Assembly: GCA_036389375.1 (NCBI GenBank)
Contig: DASVQA010000014.1
Span: forward strand, 1 to 22,604
Source of the DNA: QHXQ01 sp036389375
GTDB lineage: Bacteria; Acidobacteriota; Blastocatellia; Pyrinomonadales; Pyrinomonadaceae
Reading direction: 5' to 3'
Length of the DNA stretch: 22,604 nt
Shown: positions 6,605 to 15,706 of the stretch, in pieces
How the letters are laid out: each line of letters opens with the position of its first letter
Numbering within the stretch: position 1 is the stretch's first letter
Made by a program: the position numbers and the translations under genes
The notes under the pieces: generated by a model
What the model saw: the letters and a program-made list of their open reading frames with translations, nothing else
What the model was told of the DNA's origin: nothing
Database searches by the model: none

Positions 6605-7561
6605 TTAACCCCATGCGAGCGCGGCGAGACCGGCGGGCGCGGCGATCAGGTTGAAGTCGAGATCGCCAGCGGGGAGCGCAAGGCGCACGTCTTCGGCGTT
6701 AACGAGGCGCGGGTGCATATCGAGCGTTTCCGCGACGAGGGCGTGGGCAACTTGCGGTTCAAGCCCGCGCCCGGCGACGAGGAGTTGCGCGAGTTGGGCG
6801 CTCGCGTCGCCGGTCTCGCCGGCGTGCGCGGCCATGCGGTCACGGTAGAAGAGAAGAAAGCGGTAGAGTTCGTCGGCGCGGTCTTCGGCTTCGCAGACGA
6901 TACTGCGGACAAATAGCGGTTGCCCGGCGCGCAACAACACGGCCGTAAAACCGTCGGCGTGCGTGCTGACGAGCAGGGCGTCGGCCGGCGCATGGTCTTT
7001 CATCAGCCACCACGCTTCGCCCATGTGGCGCGGCAGAATCAACCCGGCTTGCCAGCCGAGCGCAGCGAACGCCGCTTCATACTCGACCAGCACGGGCAGC
7101 CGCACCGCCGTCGCCAGATAACGCGGGCGCCCTTGTGCATCGGGGCGCAGGCGCTCGCGCGCGACGCGCAGTTCATCGGGCGCGTGTCCGAAGGTGCGCT
7201 CGGTCTTCCAGCGCAGCATCTCATCGGCTTCGGCGCGCGAGCCGGGCACACTCTCCATCGTGATGATCGCGGTGCGCGTCGCCGCTTCCGGCAGCGCCAC
7301 CGACCAGCGCCGCCGCTTCATCAACCCTGTGCTGCGCACCAACTCGCCCAGCACGTCGGCCAACTCGGCCACGTCCGCCACGTTGCTCTCTTCAAAACCG
7401 GGGCGCACCAGCCCTTCCGGCAGCGGCACAAAGCCCGCGCGCCGCACGACCAGCGCATCGCGCCGCCGATCAAGTGCGACGACTGCCGCGCTCTCGCCCG
7501 TCAACCCGACCGCCGCCGACGGCAGACGCGGGCGCAACAATTTTGTGAGTGGATTCGCCAT
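6605..7561 (-). CDS. PilM-like actin-fold pilus assembly protein (divergent)
   Basis: This 318-residue protein begins with an actin-fold-like strand-turn-strand (AAVGLTGESAAVVALDRR, about 16-33). It continues with a PilM/GspL-like stretch (WSVALPEAATRTAIITMES, about 85-104), a later strand-rich section (LLVSTHADGFTAVLLRAGQP) and an LDFNLIA segment near the end, reminiscent of where PilM/GspL meet a PilN-like partner. PilM is a cytoplasmic platform protein linking the assembly ATPase to inner-membrane PilN/PilO. The usual GIDIG phosphate-loop Asp appears replaced (GLTGE), so nucleotide binding is doubtful. No PilN or PilO gene follows; an RpoE-like sigma gene does. Heptad-repeat hairpins lie on both sides. 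Its identity rests on context and fold-like motifs rather than strong motif identity. Confidence 0.62.
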   Translation of the reverse strand: MANPLTKLLRPRLPSAAVGLTGESAAVVALDRRRDALVVRRAGFVPLPEGLVRPGFEESNVADVAELADVLGELVRSTGLMKRRRWSVALPEAATRTAIITMESVPGSRAEADEMLRWKTERTFGHAPDELRVARERLRPDAQGRPRYLATAVRLPVLVEYEAAFAALGWQAGLILPRHMGEAWWLMKDHAPADALLVSTHADGFTAVLLRAGQPLFVRSIVCEAEDRADELYRFLLFYRDRMAAHAGETGDASAQLAQLLVAGRGLEPQVAHALVAETLDMHPRLVNAEDVRLALPAGDLDFNLIAAPAGLAALAWG

Positions 7562-7568
7562 AAAAATT

Positions 7569-7646
7569 CAGTGACAAGTGGCGAGTGACAAGGGACAAGT
7601 TAAAAACGGTTCTTGCTTGTCACTTGTCACTCATTACTTGTCACTG
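7569..7646. repeat. Heptad-periodic inverted repeat (31-bp arms), family GTGACAA/TTGTCAC
   Basis: The left arm (7569-7599) and right arm (7616-7646) pair at 27 of 31 positions around a 16-base loop. The arms are 7-base units: GTGACAA, GTGGCGA, GTGACAA, GGGACAA on the left, and TCACTTG, TCACTCA, TTACTTG on the right. The element nearly fills the gap between the GspG-like pseudopilin and the PilM-like gene. Its heptamer differs from that of the 6507-6588 element, but the architecture is the same. Confidence 0.85.
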
Positions 7647-7654
7647 CTGTTGAG

Positions 7655-8152
7655 CTACCACTGATCGTAAGTGGTTGAACCGTCGAGCGCCGTGTCGGTG
7701 GAGAAGCTGTGTACGTCTGTCAGGCCCTGACTGTTGTCGGCGGAGTTGGGATCGCTGCCCATCGTTTGATTCCACTCGGCGCGGCCCGTCATCGGATCGA
7801 CGGGCATTTCGCGCAGGTAGCCGGCGCTGACGAGATCATCAACCGACTGCGGCAGCTTGCCTTTATCGGCCGCGTACTGATCGATCATCTTGCGCATCTG
7901 GAACAGGTCGTCGCGCAGCACAGACTCGCGCGCCTGCTGCACGGTACGCATGTACTGCGGCAGCACGATGACGGCCAGCACGATGATGATCGAGATAACG
8001 ATCATCAATTCCAGCAGCGTGAAACCGGCCTGTGCAGTAGACCTGAGCCGGCAGGCGGCAGGCAGTCGGCGGAAGCGCGCCGCGTTGCCTGAAGACAACG
8101 CCGCGCGGCCCGCGCCATCTTCCGTATATTGCCTGCTACCGACTCGCTTCAT
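7655..8152 (-). CDS. GspG-like pseudopilin with an unusually long prepilin leader
   Basis: I prefer the ATG at 8152 (165 aa), one base after the upstream stop codon, to the in-frame ATG at 8194 that overlaps the previous gene by 41 bases. The prepilin motif is AG|FTLLELMIVISIIIV, with Gly43 at -1, Phe44 at +1 and Glu48 at +5. The hydrophobic helix continues to about residue 66. A GspG-like region follows (RDDLFQMRKMIDQYAADKG, DLVSAGYLREMPVDPMTG) and the protein ends ALDGSTTYDQW. Pseudopilins are cut by the prepilin peptidase and assembled into a periplasmic pseudopilus by the E/F machinery. A leader of 43 residues is long for this family, and its DNA contains heptad-repeat remnants. The protein is a paralogue of the preceding gene product, with which it shares the DPMTG and ALDG...W signatures. 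Confidence 0.88.
   Translation of the reverse strand: MKRVGSRQYTEDGAGRAALSSGNAARFRRLPAACRLRSTAQAGFTLLELMIVISIIIVLAVIVLPQYMRTVQQARESVLRDDLFQMRKMIDQYAADKGKLPQSVDDLVSAGYLREMPVDPMTGRAEWNQTMGSDPNSADNSQGLTDVHSFSTDTALDGSTTYDQW
8057..8137. repeat. Decayed heptad-type inverted repeat inside the GspG-like leader
   Basis: The heptamer GGCAGGC occurs twice in tandem at 8050-8063 and is followed by AGTCGGC and GGAAGCG. The stretch at 8057-8075 is the inverted counterpart of 8119-8137 at 14 of 19 positions. A perfect GCGTTG/CAACGC stem (8082-8087 with 8096-8101) lies between them. It resembles the two intergenic heptad hairpins, but is more degenerate and is translated as part of the prepilin leader. Confidence 0.5.
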
Positions 8153-8153
8153 C

Positions 8154-8921
8154 TTACCAGTCCTTATATTTTGTGCCGTCCAGTGCGACGCCATCCGACT
8201 TCGAGGTTACGTCGAAGATGCCCGAGTCCGTGTTCTCGGAGCAACTACCGGGGTCGTCAAACGGCGAGTGCAGACACCAGTTGGCTTCGCCCGTCATCGG
8301 GTCTTTCGGAATCTCGCGCAGGTAAACCTTCTTCTTGTTCGCCAGCGCCCCGCCCTTGCTGATATCCGACTCTTGCCCCAACAGATTGCCGTTCGCCACG
8401 CCGCCCACAGGTTGCAGCCGCGAGACGACGTTGACGCCGGAGACAAGCGTGTCGAGGCTCGGCGGATACTGCATGATGTTTTCGGGGCCGAAGACCGTGC
8501 AATCGCCGATAACAACCTTGCTGCGCGGGTCAACAAACGCGCCGGCAGCGCCACCGCCGGGTATGGGGCCCGGCCCCGTACCCGCACCCGTGCCTATGCC
8601 TGCGCCCGCGCCTGTGCCAATGCCGCCCGCCACGCATTGCATCCCGACGGTGTCGCGCTTGAACTCCTTGATCGCCTCGCGCATCTGCCGCAGAGACTCG
8701 CGCAGTTGATATTCACGCTGCCGCTTCACCGCCGTCTTGATCATCGGGATCACGCCCACGCTCAAGATCGCCATCACGGTCATCGTGATGACCAACTCGA
8801 TAAGCGTCCAGCCGCCGGCCGAGTTGGCCGCAGGCAGCAGACGGTAAGCAATGAACACACGACGAGGGCCAAGCGTCGCACGCTGTGCATCGTCGCCCCT
8901 GTTCTTTCTCTGTCCTGCCAT
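8154..8921 (-). CDS. Second pseudopilin, GspG paralogue with Gly-rich insert and Trp at +1
   Basis: The 255-residue protein has the prepilin cleavage motif GG|WTLIELVITMTVMAILS, with Gly37 at -1, Trp38 at +1 (usually Phe) and Glu42 at +5. The leader is 37 residues. A helical stretch follows (RQREYQLRESLRQMREAIKE). A low-complexity Gly/Thr/Ala/Pro segment at about 98-124 (GIGTGAGAGIGTGAGTGPG) interrupts the pseudopilin head. The C-terminal region (YLREIPKDPMTGEANW, then GVALDGTKYKDW) matches the next gene, which indicates tandem duplication and divergence. The four Cys between about 96 and 233 could allow disulfides. The ATG at 8921 follows the secretin stop by 4 bases, and the gene ends 1 base before the next ATG, so all three are translationally coupled. 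It is a probable minor or tip pseudopilin. Confidence 0.85.
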   Translation of the reverse strand: MAGQRKNRGDDAQRATLGPRRVFIAYRLLPAANSAGGWTLIELVITMTVMAILSVGVIPMIKTAVKRQREYQLRESLRQMREAIKEFKRDTVGMQCVAGGIGTGAGAGIGTGAGTGPGPIPGGGAAGAFVDPRSKVVIGDCTVFGPENIMQYPPSLDTLVSGVNVVSRLQPVGGVANGNLLGQESDISKGGALANKKKVYLREIPKDPMTGEANWCLHSPFDDPGSCSENTDSGIFDVTSKSDGVALDGTKYKDW

Positions 8922-8935
8922 TGGTCTACTGTCTG
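8838..8935. repeat. Decayed inverted repeat across the second pseudopilin start codon
   Basis: CAGACGGTAAGCAATG (8838-8853) is the inverted counterpart of CATTGGTCTACTGTCTG (8919-8935), with one gap and a few substitutions. The right arm has the 7-base step GTCTACT, GTCTGAC and contains the pseudopilin start codon (8919-8921). The interval encodes the extended prepilin leader. The likeness to the heptad hairpins is suggestive only. Confidence 0.4.
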
Positions 8936-11733
8936 ACGATCAGATGCGCCTGCGCGAGTTGCGGTGTGATGCCGCGCCCGTCCGCGCCCATGAAGTGGAC
9001 GCCCGCCGGCTCGAACGTGATGTTGCCCTCGCCCGGTGCGATGGCTTCGATTTCGACGAGGAGCAGCACGCCCATACCGATGAGCGACGTGCCGGTGGCA
9101 GGCGCGACGACTGCGAGCAACGACCCGGTCGGGTCGATTGACTGCGTGAGCGTCGCCTGCGCGCCGGCCGCGCCGTCCAATAGATTGCCCTTCGTCACCG
9201 AGCGGACGGCGAAGAAGCGCGGATCGAAGCGCAAGGTGGTGGCCGCAAGATTGAGCGGCGCGCCCGTTTTGATCAGGATCATCAGCCGTTGCCGTTCGCC
9301 GACGCGCATCTCCGGTTGATTCGAGATGAGCATGAGCGCCGCGCCCGACGCGGGCATCGAAGCGGCCGGCGCGGCAGCATTAATGGCGACCGGCGCAGGC
9401 TGCGTCTGGTTAACGGGTGCGGGCTGCGCGGGCGCGTTCGTGTGCGTCGCCGGTTCAGGCAGCACGAGGTGGTGCGCGCTGTTTAGCAAGAGGGCCGGAG
9501 CCATCGGCGCAAGCGCGTGGCCCGTCTTGTTGTCGCCCACGAGGCTGACGGGCGTCGTGTTGACAGTGGCGCTGGTCATGCTGGCGTTGATGGTCTGCGG
9601 CGCGCTCGCGGTGGCCGCGTTGTTTGCGTCATTCGATGCGGGCACGCCGGCACTGGCGGTCAAAACGGCCGGCGCGGGCACGAAGGAGGGCGGCTCCGGG
9701 TCGCTGGTTGCGGGCACGACCGGCAGCAGTTGCGTTGCGTTGGCGCTCAGTTCGACGTTGGCGTTGGTCGGGAGCGAGCGCGCGGCGGCGAGCAGATCAT
9801 CGCGGTCGGCTTCGACGAGCATCGCTTCGAGCGACTGGCTCGTGGGCGATTGCAGCGTGCCGCTCTCGCGCATCTCCAAATCTTCCGGCGTCACGGTCGG
9901 CGCGCGCAGCACGCGCGGCGTGACGGTGACGACGATGTCCGAGTTGGTGTCGCTCTTGGTCGGCGTGGTGAACAACCGGCCGAGGATGGGCACAAGCCCG
10001 ACGAGCGGCAGGCCGCGCCGGCCGTCGGCGTGCTTGTCCTGCATGACCGAGGCGATCATCATCGTGCGGTTATTGGGAATCCGCGCCGTGCCGGAGAGGC
10101 GACGCTGACTGAAGGTCGGCGTCAGGTTCGACGCGCCGCCGACCACGTCGTTCGCCTCGATCTCCATCTTGACCTGCACCTCTTGATTCGGGAAGACCGT
10201 CGGCGTGAACTTCAGATTAAGCCCCGTGTCCTGATATTGAATGACGGGATAGCCACCACCGAACAGACCGGCGGTCGCGGGCGAGCCGTTGGTCGCCCCG
10301 ACGCCCGTGCCGTTAAAGGGCGTCACGGCGGCGGTTTGCACGGGCACTTTCTGCCCGATGTTCGTCGTTGATTGTTCGCCGTCGAAGGCATGCACCTGCG
10401 TTGAAGCGAGCAGCCGCGTGTTGTCTTTGGATTGGAACAGGCTGATTGACGTGGGCGGCAGCAGGAATGAGCCGCCGATGACGTTGAGCAAGCTGCCGCC
10501 GGTCGTCGTGCCTGTGCCGCCGCCTTTGCCCGTGCCGGTCGTCGTGCCCGTCGTCCCGCCGAGCAGTTGCGCGCCCTTGCTGAAGGTGAGCACGCCGGGC
10601 AGCAAGCCGCCGAGATTGCCGAGCGTGGACTCGCTGCCGATCTGGTTGCCAACCTGCAAGAGATTGGTGCGCGACACCTCGTAGATGTTCACGTCCATCA
10701 CAACTTCGGCGCGATCCTTGTCCACGCTCTGCAAGAGTTGCGCGATGAGCCGAATGTTTTCCGGTGTGTCGCGGACGGTGATGCTGTTGGTCTGTTTGTT
10801 GGGCACGACCTGCGGCGTGCGGCCCGAGTTGGGCGGCAGCGCCGACTGGATGAGCGAGCGCGCTTCGTTCGGATCAGTGTTCGACAGGAAGAAGGTGCGC
10901 AGCACGAGTTGTTGATACTGCGGACGCTTCGACTGATCGGCGACGAGGATCGTGCGGCGATCAAGTTTCTGGAAGAAGAGACCCTGCGCCAGAAAGATGT
11001 GGTCGAGCGCGCGCGCCGTCGTCACGTCGCGCAGTTGTAGATTGATCGTGCGCTTGGGAAAGTCGCGGTCGAAGATAACGTTGAGGTTCAGTTCGTTGGC
11101 CAACTGACGAATGAACTGTTCGAGGTCGCCGCTGTAGTTGATGACGCGCAACTGCTCGCTGCGCCCGAGCGCGGGCTGCTGGACGGCGGTCGGGCCGTTG
11201 CCGACGCGATAAGCGGCCGGCAGCGCGGCGACGCCGCCAGCCGTCGGTGCGTCAGCATTGGCGCGGCTGACCGTGCCGGTCGCCGTGCCTGCGCCCGTGC
11301 GGTTGTTCCCGTTCGGGGCGCTGGTATTGCGGCCCTCCTTCTCGTGCTGCAAGCGCAGCATGCGCTCCATCTCAGAGGCGGCCAGTTCGTTGATGGGATC
11401 GTAGCCGTAGGCCATGCGGAAGGCGTTGTACGCGCCCGCGTAATCGCCCTGCTCTGCGAGCGAGCGCCCCTGCTCCATAAACCGCTGCGAGGCGTTGAAG
11501 ACGGCCCGCCGGTAGTGCAGTTGGTACTCGATGTCTGAAGGGTTGGCGGCGACCGCCAGCGCAAACTCCTGCGCGGCGCGCTCCCACTGCTGCATGCGCT
11601 CAAAGTCAACGCCGCGTGAATAGTTCTTCTCGCCCTTGCGCGCGAGCGCCGTAATAGGCGCGCACAGCAGGCAGCAGACGACGACGAGCGCGATCCATGC
11701 ACGCGCGGCAGAGGCGGAGGCTTTGTAATTCAT
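8926..11733 (-). CDS. Secretin (GspD/PilQ-like) with N-terminal TPR-like region and C-terminal cohesin-like domain
   Basis: The start is probably the ATG at 11733 (935 aa), since GAGG lies six bases before it; an ATG at 11745 would add four residues. Positions here count from 11745. A signal peptide lies at 13-35. A TPR-like helical region spans about 38-135 (QQWERAAQEFALAVAANPSD, GDYAGAYNAFRMAYGYDP). Secretin N-domains follow at 199-345 (LRVINYSGDLEQFIRQLANE; NSITVRDTPENIRLIAQLL, NolW-like). The secretin core runs from about 346 to 612, with a Gly/Thr-rich insert at 396-417 and the gate signature VGLVPILGRLF at 582-592. An Ala/Pro/Thr linker leads to a cohesin-like domain at about 800-939. 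Secretins form the outer-membrane pore through which pili or substrates exit. A TATAAA at 11786-11791 (minus) could be the -10 of a local promoter. Confidence 0.92.
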   Translation of the reverse strand: MNYKASASAARAWIALVVVCCLLCAPITALARKGEKNYSRGVDFERMQQWERAAQEFALAVAANPSDIEYQLHYRRAVFNASQRFMEQGRSLAEQGDYAGAYNAFRMAYGYDPINELAASEMERMLRLQHEKEGRNTSAPNGNNRTGAGTATGTVSRANADAPTAGGVAALPAAYRVGNGPTAVQQPALGRSEQLRVINYSGDLEQFIRQLANELNLNVIFDRDFPKRTINLQLRDVTTARALDHIFLAQGLFFQKLDRRTILVADQSKRPQYQQLVLRTFFLSNTDPNEARSLIQSALPPNSGRTPQVVPNKQTNSITVRDTPENIRLIAQLLQSVDKDRAEVVMDVNIYEVSRTNLLQVGNQIGSESTLGNLGGLLPGVLTFSKGAQLLGGTTGTTTGTGKGGGTGTTTGGSLLNVIGGSFLLPPTSISLFQSKDNTRLLASTQVHAFDGEQSTTNIGQKVPVQTAAVTPFNGTGVGATNGSPATAGLFGGGYPVIQYQDTGLNLKFTPTVFPNQEVQVKMEIEANDVVGGASNLTPTFSQRRLSGTARIPNNRTMMIASVMQDKHADGRRGLPLVGLVPILGRLFTTPTKSDTNSDIVVTVTPRVLRAPTVTPEDLEMRESGTLQSPTSQSLEAMLVEADRDDLLAAARSLPTNANVELSANATQLLPVVPATSDPEPPSFVPAPAVLTASAGVPASNDANNAATASAPQTINASMTSATVNTTPVSLVGDNKTGHALAPMAPALLLNSAHHLVLPEPATHTNAPAQPAPVNQTQPAPVAINAAAPAASMPASGAALMLISNQPEMRVGERQRLMILIKTGAPLNLAATTLRFDPRFFAVRSVTKGNLLDGAAGAQATLTQSIDPTGSLLAVVAPATGTSLIGMGVLLLVEIEAIAPGEGNITFEPAGVHFMGADGRGITPQLAQAHLIVRQ

Positions 11734-11953
11734 GTCGATCCTCATCGGAAACAGGTAATCGGCTGACCGTAGCCGAAATCAGAGCTTTATACTTGGCCCG
11801 GGCGGCCGATACGCCCGCCGGCACGCGGCGGCTGTTGTTTACACGTTCACACGCGGGGAGCGTTCCCTAAAGACAGTGCCAAAGATAACTGTGCAGGCGA
11901 ATTGCGCCGAACAGATGGAACTTGCGCCACCCCGCCCCGTTCCGCCTACAACC

Positions 11954-13714
<1,761 letters not shown>

Positions 13715-13802
13715 ATTTACTGTGGATGAGACGGGCCGGGGGGATCGTCTTTTAGCTCGAAGTGGTCAGATGCCGGAAAGAGCCGCAAAATTGCCCGCCT
13801 TG

Positions 13803-15035
13803 TCAATGCATAGCCGAGACGTTTGAGATGGACTGCACAATCGGCAGGTAGATGGCTAACAGGATCACAATCACGACCCCGCCCATGACCAGCAGAATTG
13901 CAGGTTCCATTACGGTCGTCAACTGTTCCAGCCGCACCTCCGATTCGGCATCGTAGAAGGTCGCCACCTCTTCCAGCATCTCGCGCAAACTGCCCGAACG
14001 CTCGCCGACGCCCACCATATCCAGCGCCAGCGCCGGAATCCAACCGGCCGTTTCCAGACTCTCCGTAAATGAACGCCCCTCGCGGATGAGCGGCAGGATG
14101 CTGGAACTGCGCGTTCGCAATTCCCTGTTCGTGATCGACTCGGCCGCGATCTCCCACGATTCCACGAGCGTGATGCCGCCCGCCAAAAGCGTCGAGAGCG
14201 AGCGCGTGACCTGCGCGATGGCAAGTTGGCGGATCAACTGCCCGGCAATTGGGACGTGCAACAGCATGCGATCCACGAAGACACGCCCGCCCGGCGTCCG
14301 CGACCAGAAACCAAAGAGCGCCGCGAGGCCCACAGCCAACGGCCCGAACCAGAAGATGTTCGCCGCCGTCCAGCCGGAGATGCCGACCACGACCGTCGTG
14401 ATAAACGGCAGGTTCTGGTTAAAGCCCTGAAACAGACGCTGCATGCGCGGGACGACGTAGAGCGTCAGGAACGTGACCATGCCGCCGGAGGCGAACAGCA
14501 GAAAGATCGGATAGGCGAGCGCGCCGCGAATCTTGCGCCGCACCTCGACGCCGCGCCGCATGTAGGCGTTGTAGCGGTTGAGCACGTCGTCGAGCGCGCC
14601 GGAGCGTTCACCCGCGAGGATCGAAGCCGTGTAGATGCGCGGAAAGATCGGCCCCTGCGCGGCAAAGGCCGCCGAGAGCGCCATGCCGCCGCGAATCTTA
14701 TCCTCCACGTCGCCGAGCATCCCGCGCAGGCGCGAGTTGGCCGCGCGGCGTCTGAGCATCGAGATGGATTGCAGGATCGGGATGCCGGCGCGGATCAGGG
14801 CGGCGAGTTGTTGATTAAAGAGCAGGAAGTCGCCCGCCTTGACGCGGGGGTGCGTGCCGCCTTTGCCGCCGCGCGTCAGGGCTGCCACGCCGCGCGTCCG
14901 GGGCGGCGCGACGGAGAAGACGCGAAAGCCTTCGCTTTCAAGCCGCACGCGCGCCTCCTGCACGCCCACGGCCTCGACCGTCCGCGTCACCACCTCGCCC
15001 GCCGGCGTCCCTAAACGACAGATAAACTCAGCCAT
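13803..15035 (-). CDS. Inner-membrane platform protein, GspF/PilC family
   Basis: I choose the ATG at 15035 (410 aa, MAEFICRLGTPAGEVVTR). GGGA lies just before it, and a TATAAT box lies inside the longer frame that opens at 15131, making that longer start unlikely. An N-terminal domain of about 60 residues precedes two T2SSF repeats. The first contains FNQQLAALIRAGIPILQS and GERSGALDDVLNRYN, and the second AQVTRSLSTLLAGGITLVES and GERSGSLREMLEEVATFYD. Transmembrane segments are at about 172-195, 222-245 and 378-400. This protein anchors the assembly ATPase and passes pseudopilins into the growing fibre. It is the first gene of the locus and is followed 88 bases later by the ATPase gene. Confidence 0.94.
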   Translation of the reverse strand: MAEFICRLGTPAGEVVTRTVEAVGVQEARVRLESEGFRVFSVAPPRTRGVAALTRGGKGGTHPRVKAGDFLLFNQQLAALIRAGIPILQSISMLRRRAANSRLRGMLGDVEDKIRGGMALSAAFAAQGPIFPRIYTASILAGERSGALDDVLNRYNAYMRRGVEVRRKIRGALAYPIFLLFASGGMVTFLTLYVVPRMQRLFQGFNQNLPFITTVVVGISGWTAANIFWFGPLAVGLAALFGFWSRTPGGRVFVDRMLLHVPIAGQLIRQLAIAQVTRSLSTLLAGGITLVESWEIAAESITNRELRTRSSSILPLIREGRSFTESLETAGWIPALALDMVGVGERSGSLREMLEEVATFYDAESEVRLEQLTTVMEPAILLVMGGVVIVILLAIYLPIVQSISNVSAMH

Positions 15036-15102
15036 TAGTCCCGTTAAGTATGTTTGCGCCTTTAACTTTGGCGCGCCCGCCAAGCACGCCAGTAGAACGC
15101 GG

Positions 15103-15131
15103 ATTATAACACGCACCCGCGTCACGCTCAC
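15103..15131 (-). promoter_or_regulatory. Candidate sigma-70-type promoter for the pilus/secretion locus
   Basis: Reading the minus strand, a perfect TATAAT -10 box (15108-15103) lies 17 bases after GTGAGC (15131-15126), a 3-of-6 match to the -35 consensus. Transcription would start near 15096, leaving a leader of about 60 bases before the GspF/PilC ATG at 15035. Confidence 0.5.
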
Positions 15132-15508
15132 GTGCGGGCGGCGCGTGTACCTATGCCGTCAGCGTACACGCCGCAGTCGCCGGAAAGTTGCAAACGGAAG
15201 GCGCGGGCGCAGCCATAAAATTCGCGCCGCGCAAACCTCTTGACGGTCAGGGCCAACGGGAAACATACTGCGTTAGCCTACCAAACCCGTTGACACGCCC
15301 ACCAAAGGACGTGTTCTTAAGTCCACGTGCATTGAGCGTGCGCGCCGGGCGTCTGGCCGCCGCCGATCATCATTGCAGCCGACCGCGTGCGTGTATGGGC
15401 TAATTCGCGGCCGCTTTCCTGCGCTGGCAGGGAGCGCGCGCGCATTGACCGTTTATCTAGCTCACGCGGCTTGATAAACAAGCACGGCAGTTAATCAGTA
15501 TTTGCTTC
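15132..15508. other. Divergent intergenic region without a gene
   Basis: No convincing coding sequence lies between the divergent pilus locus and the first VWFA gene; the short open frames here have no family-like motifs. A second weak promoter-like pair on the plus strand is TTGACG (15240-15245) with CATACT (15264-15269), spaced by 18 bases. Nothing else stands out. Confidence 0.5.
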
Positions 15509-15537
15509 TTGCGCGTACGGGACGCGAGTCGTACAAT
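15509..15537 (+). promoter_or_regulatory. Candidate promoter for the first VWFA gene
   Basis: TTGCGC (15509-15514) and TACAAT (15532-15537) are spaced by 17 bases, close to the sigma-70 consensus. The predicted start near 15544 leaves a leader of about 160 bases before the ATG at 15707. Confidence 0.45.
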
Positions 15538-15706
15538 GCGCCTGTTCCCGGAGTCTCCCCAACTCGTTCGCGCCTGTTCCAAACAGGACAACTCGCAACA
15601 ATCCGGCTTGGGTCGTCTGTACTCAGGCTTAGGCTTTTGAATACCCGGCGCTTTCGTCTTTTCGTTGCGCCGAGTGCTCCGGAACCGCATCAATCAGGAG
15701 GGTTTC

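Noticed and set aside
6507..8143. Reading the period-7 hairpins as a CRISPR array
   Set aside because: There are no uniform repeats with unique spacers of constant length; the units are contiguous heptamers arranged as inverted arms.
15036..15131. Extended N-terminus of the GspF/PilC protein starting at 15131
   Set aside because: The extra 32 residues have no family counterpart, and a TATAAT promoter box lies inside them; the ATG at 15035 fits the family.
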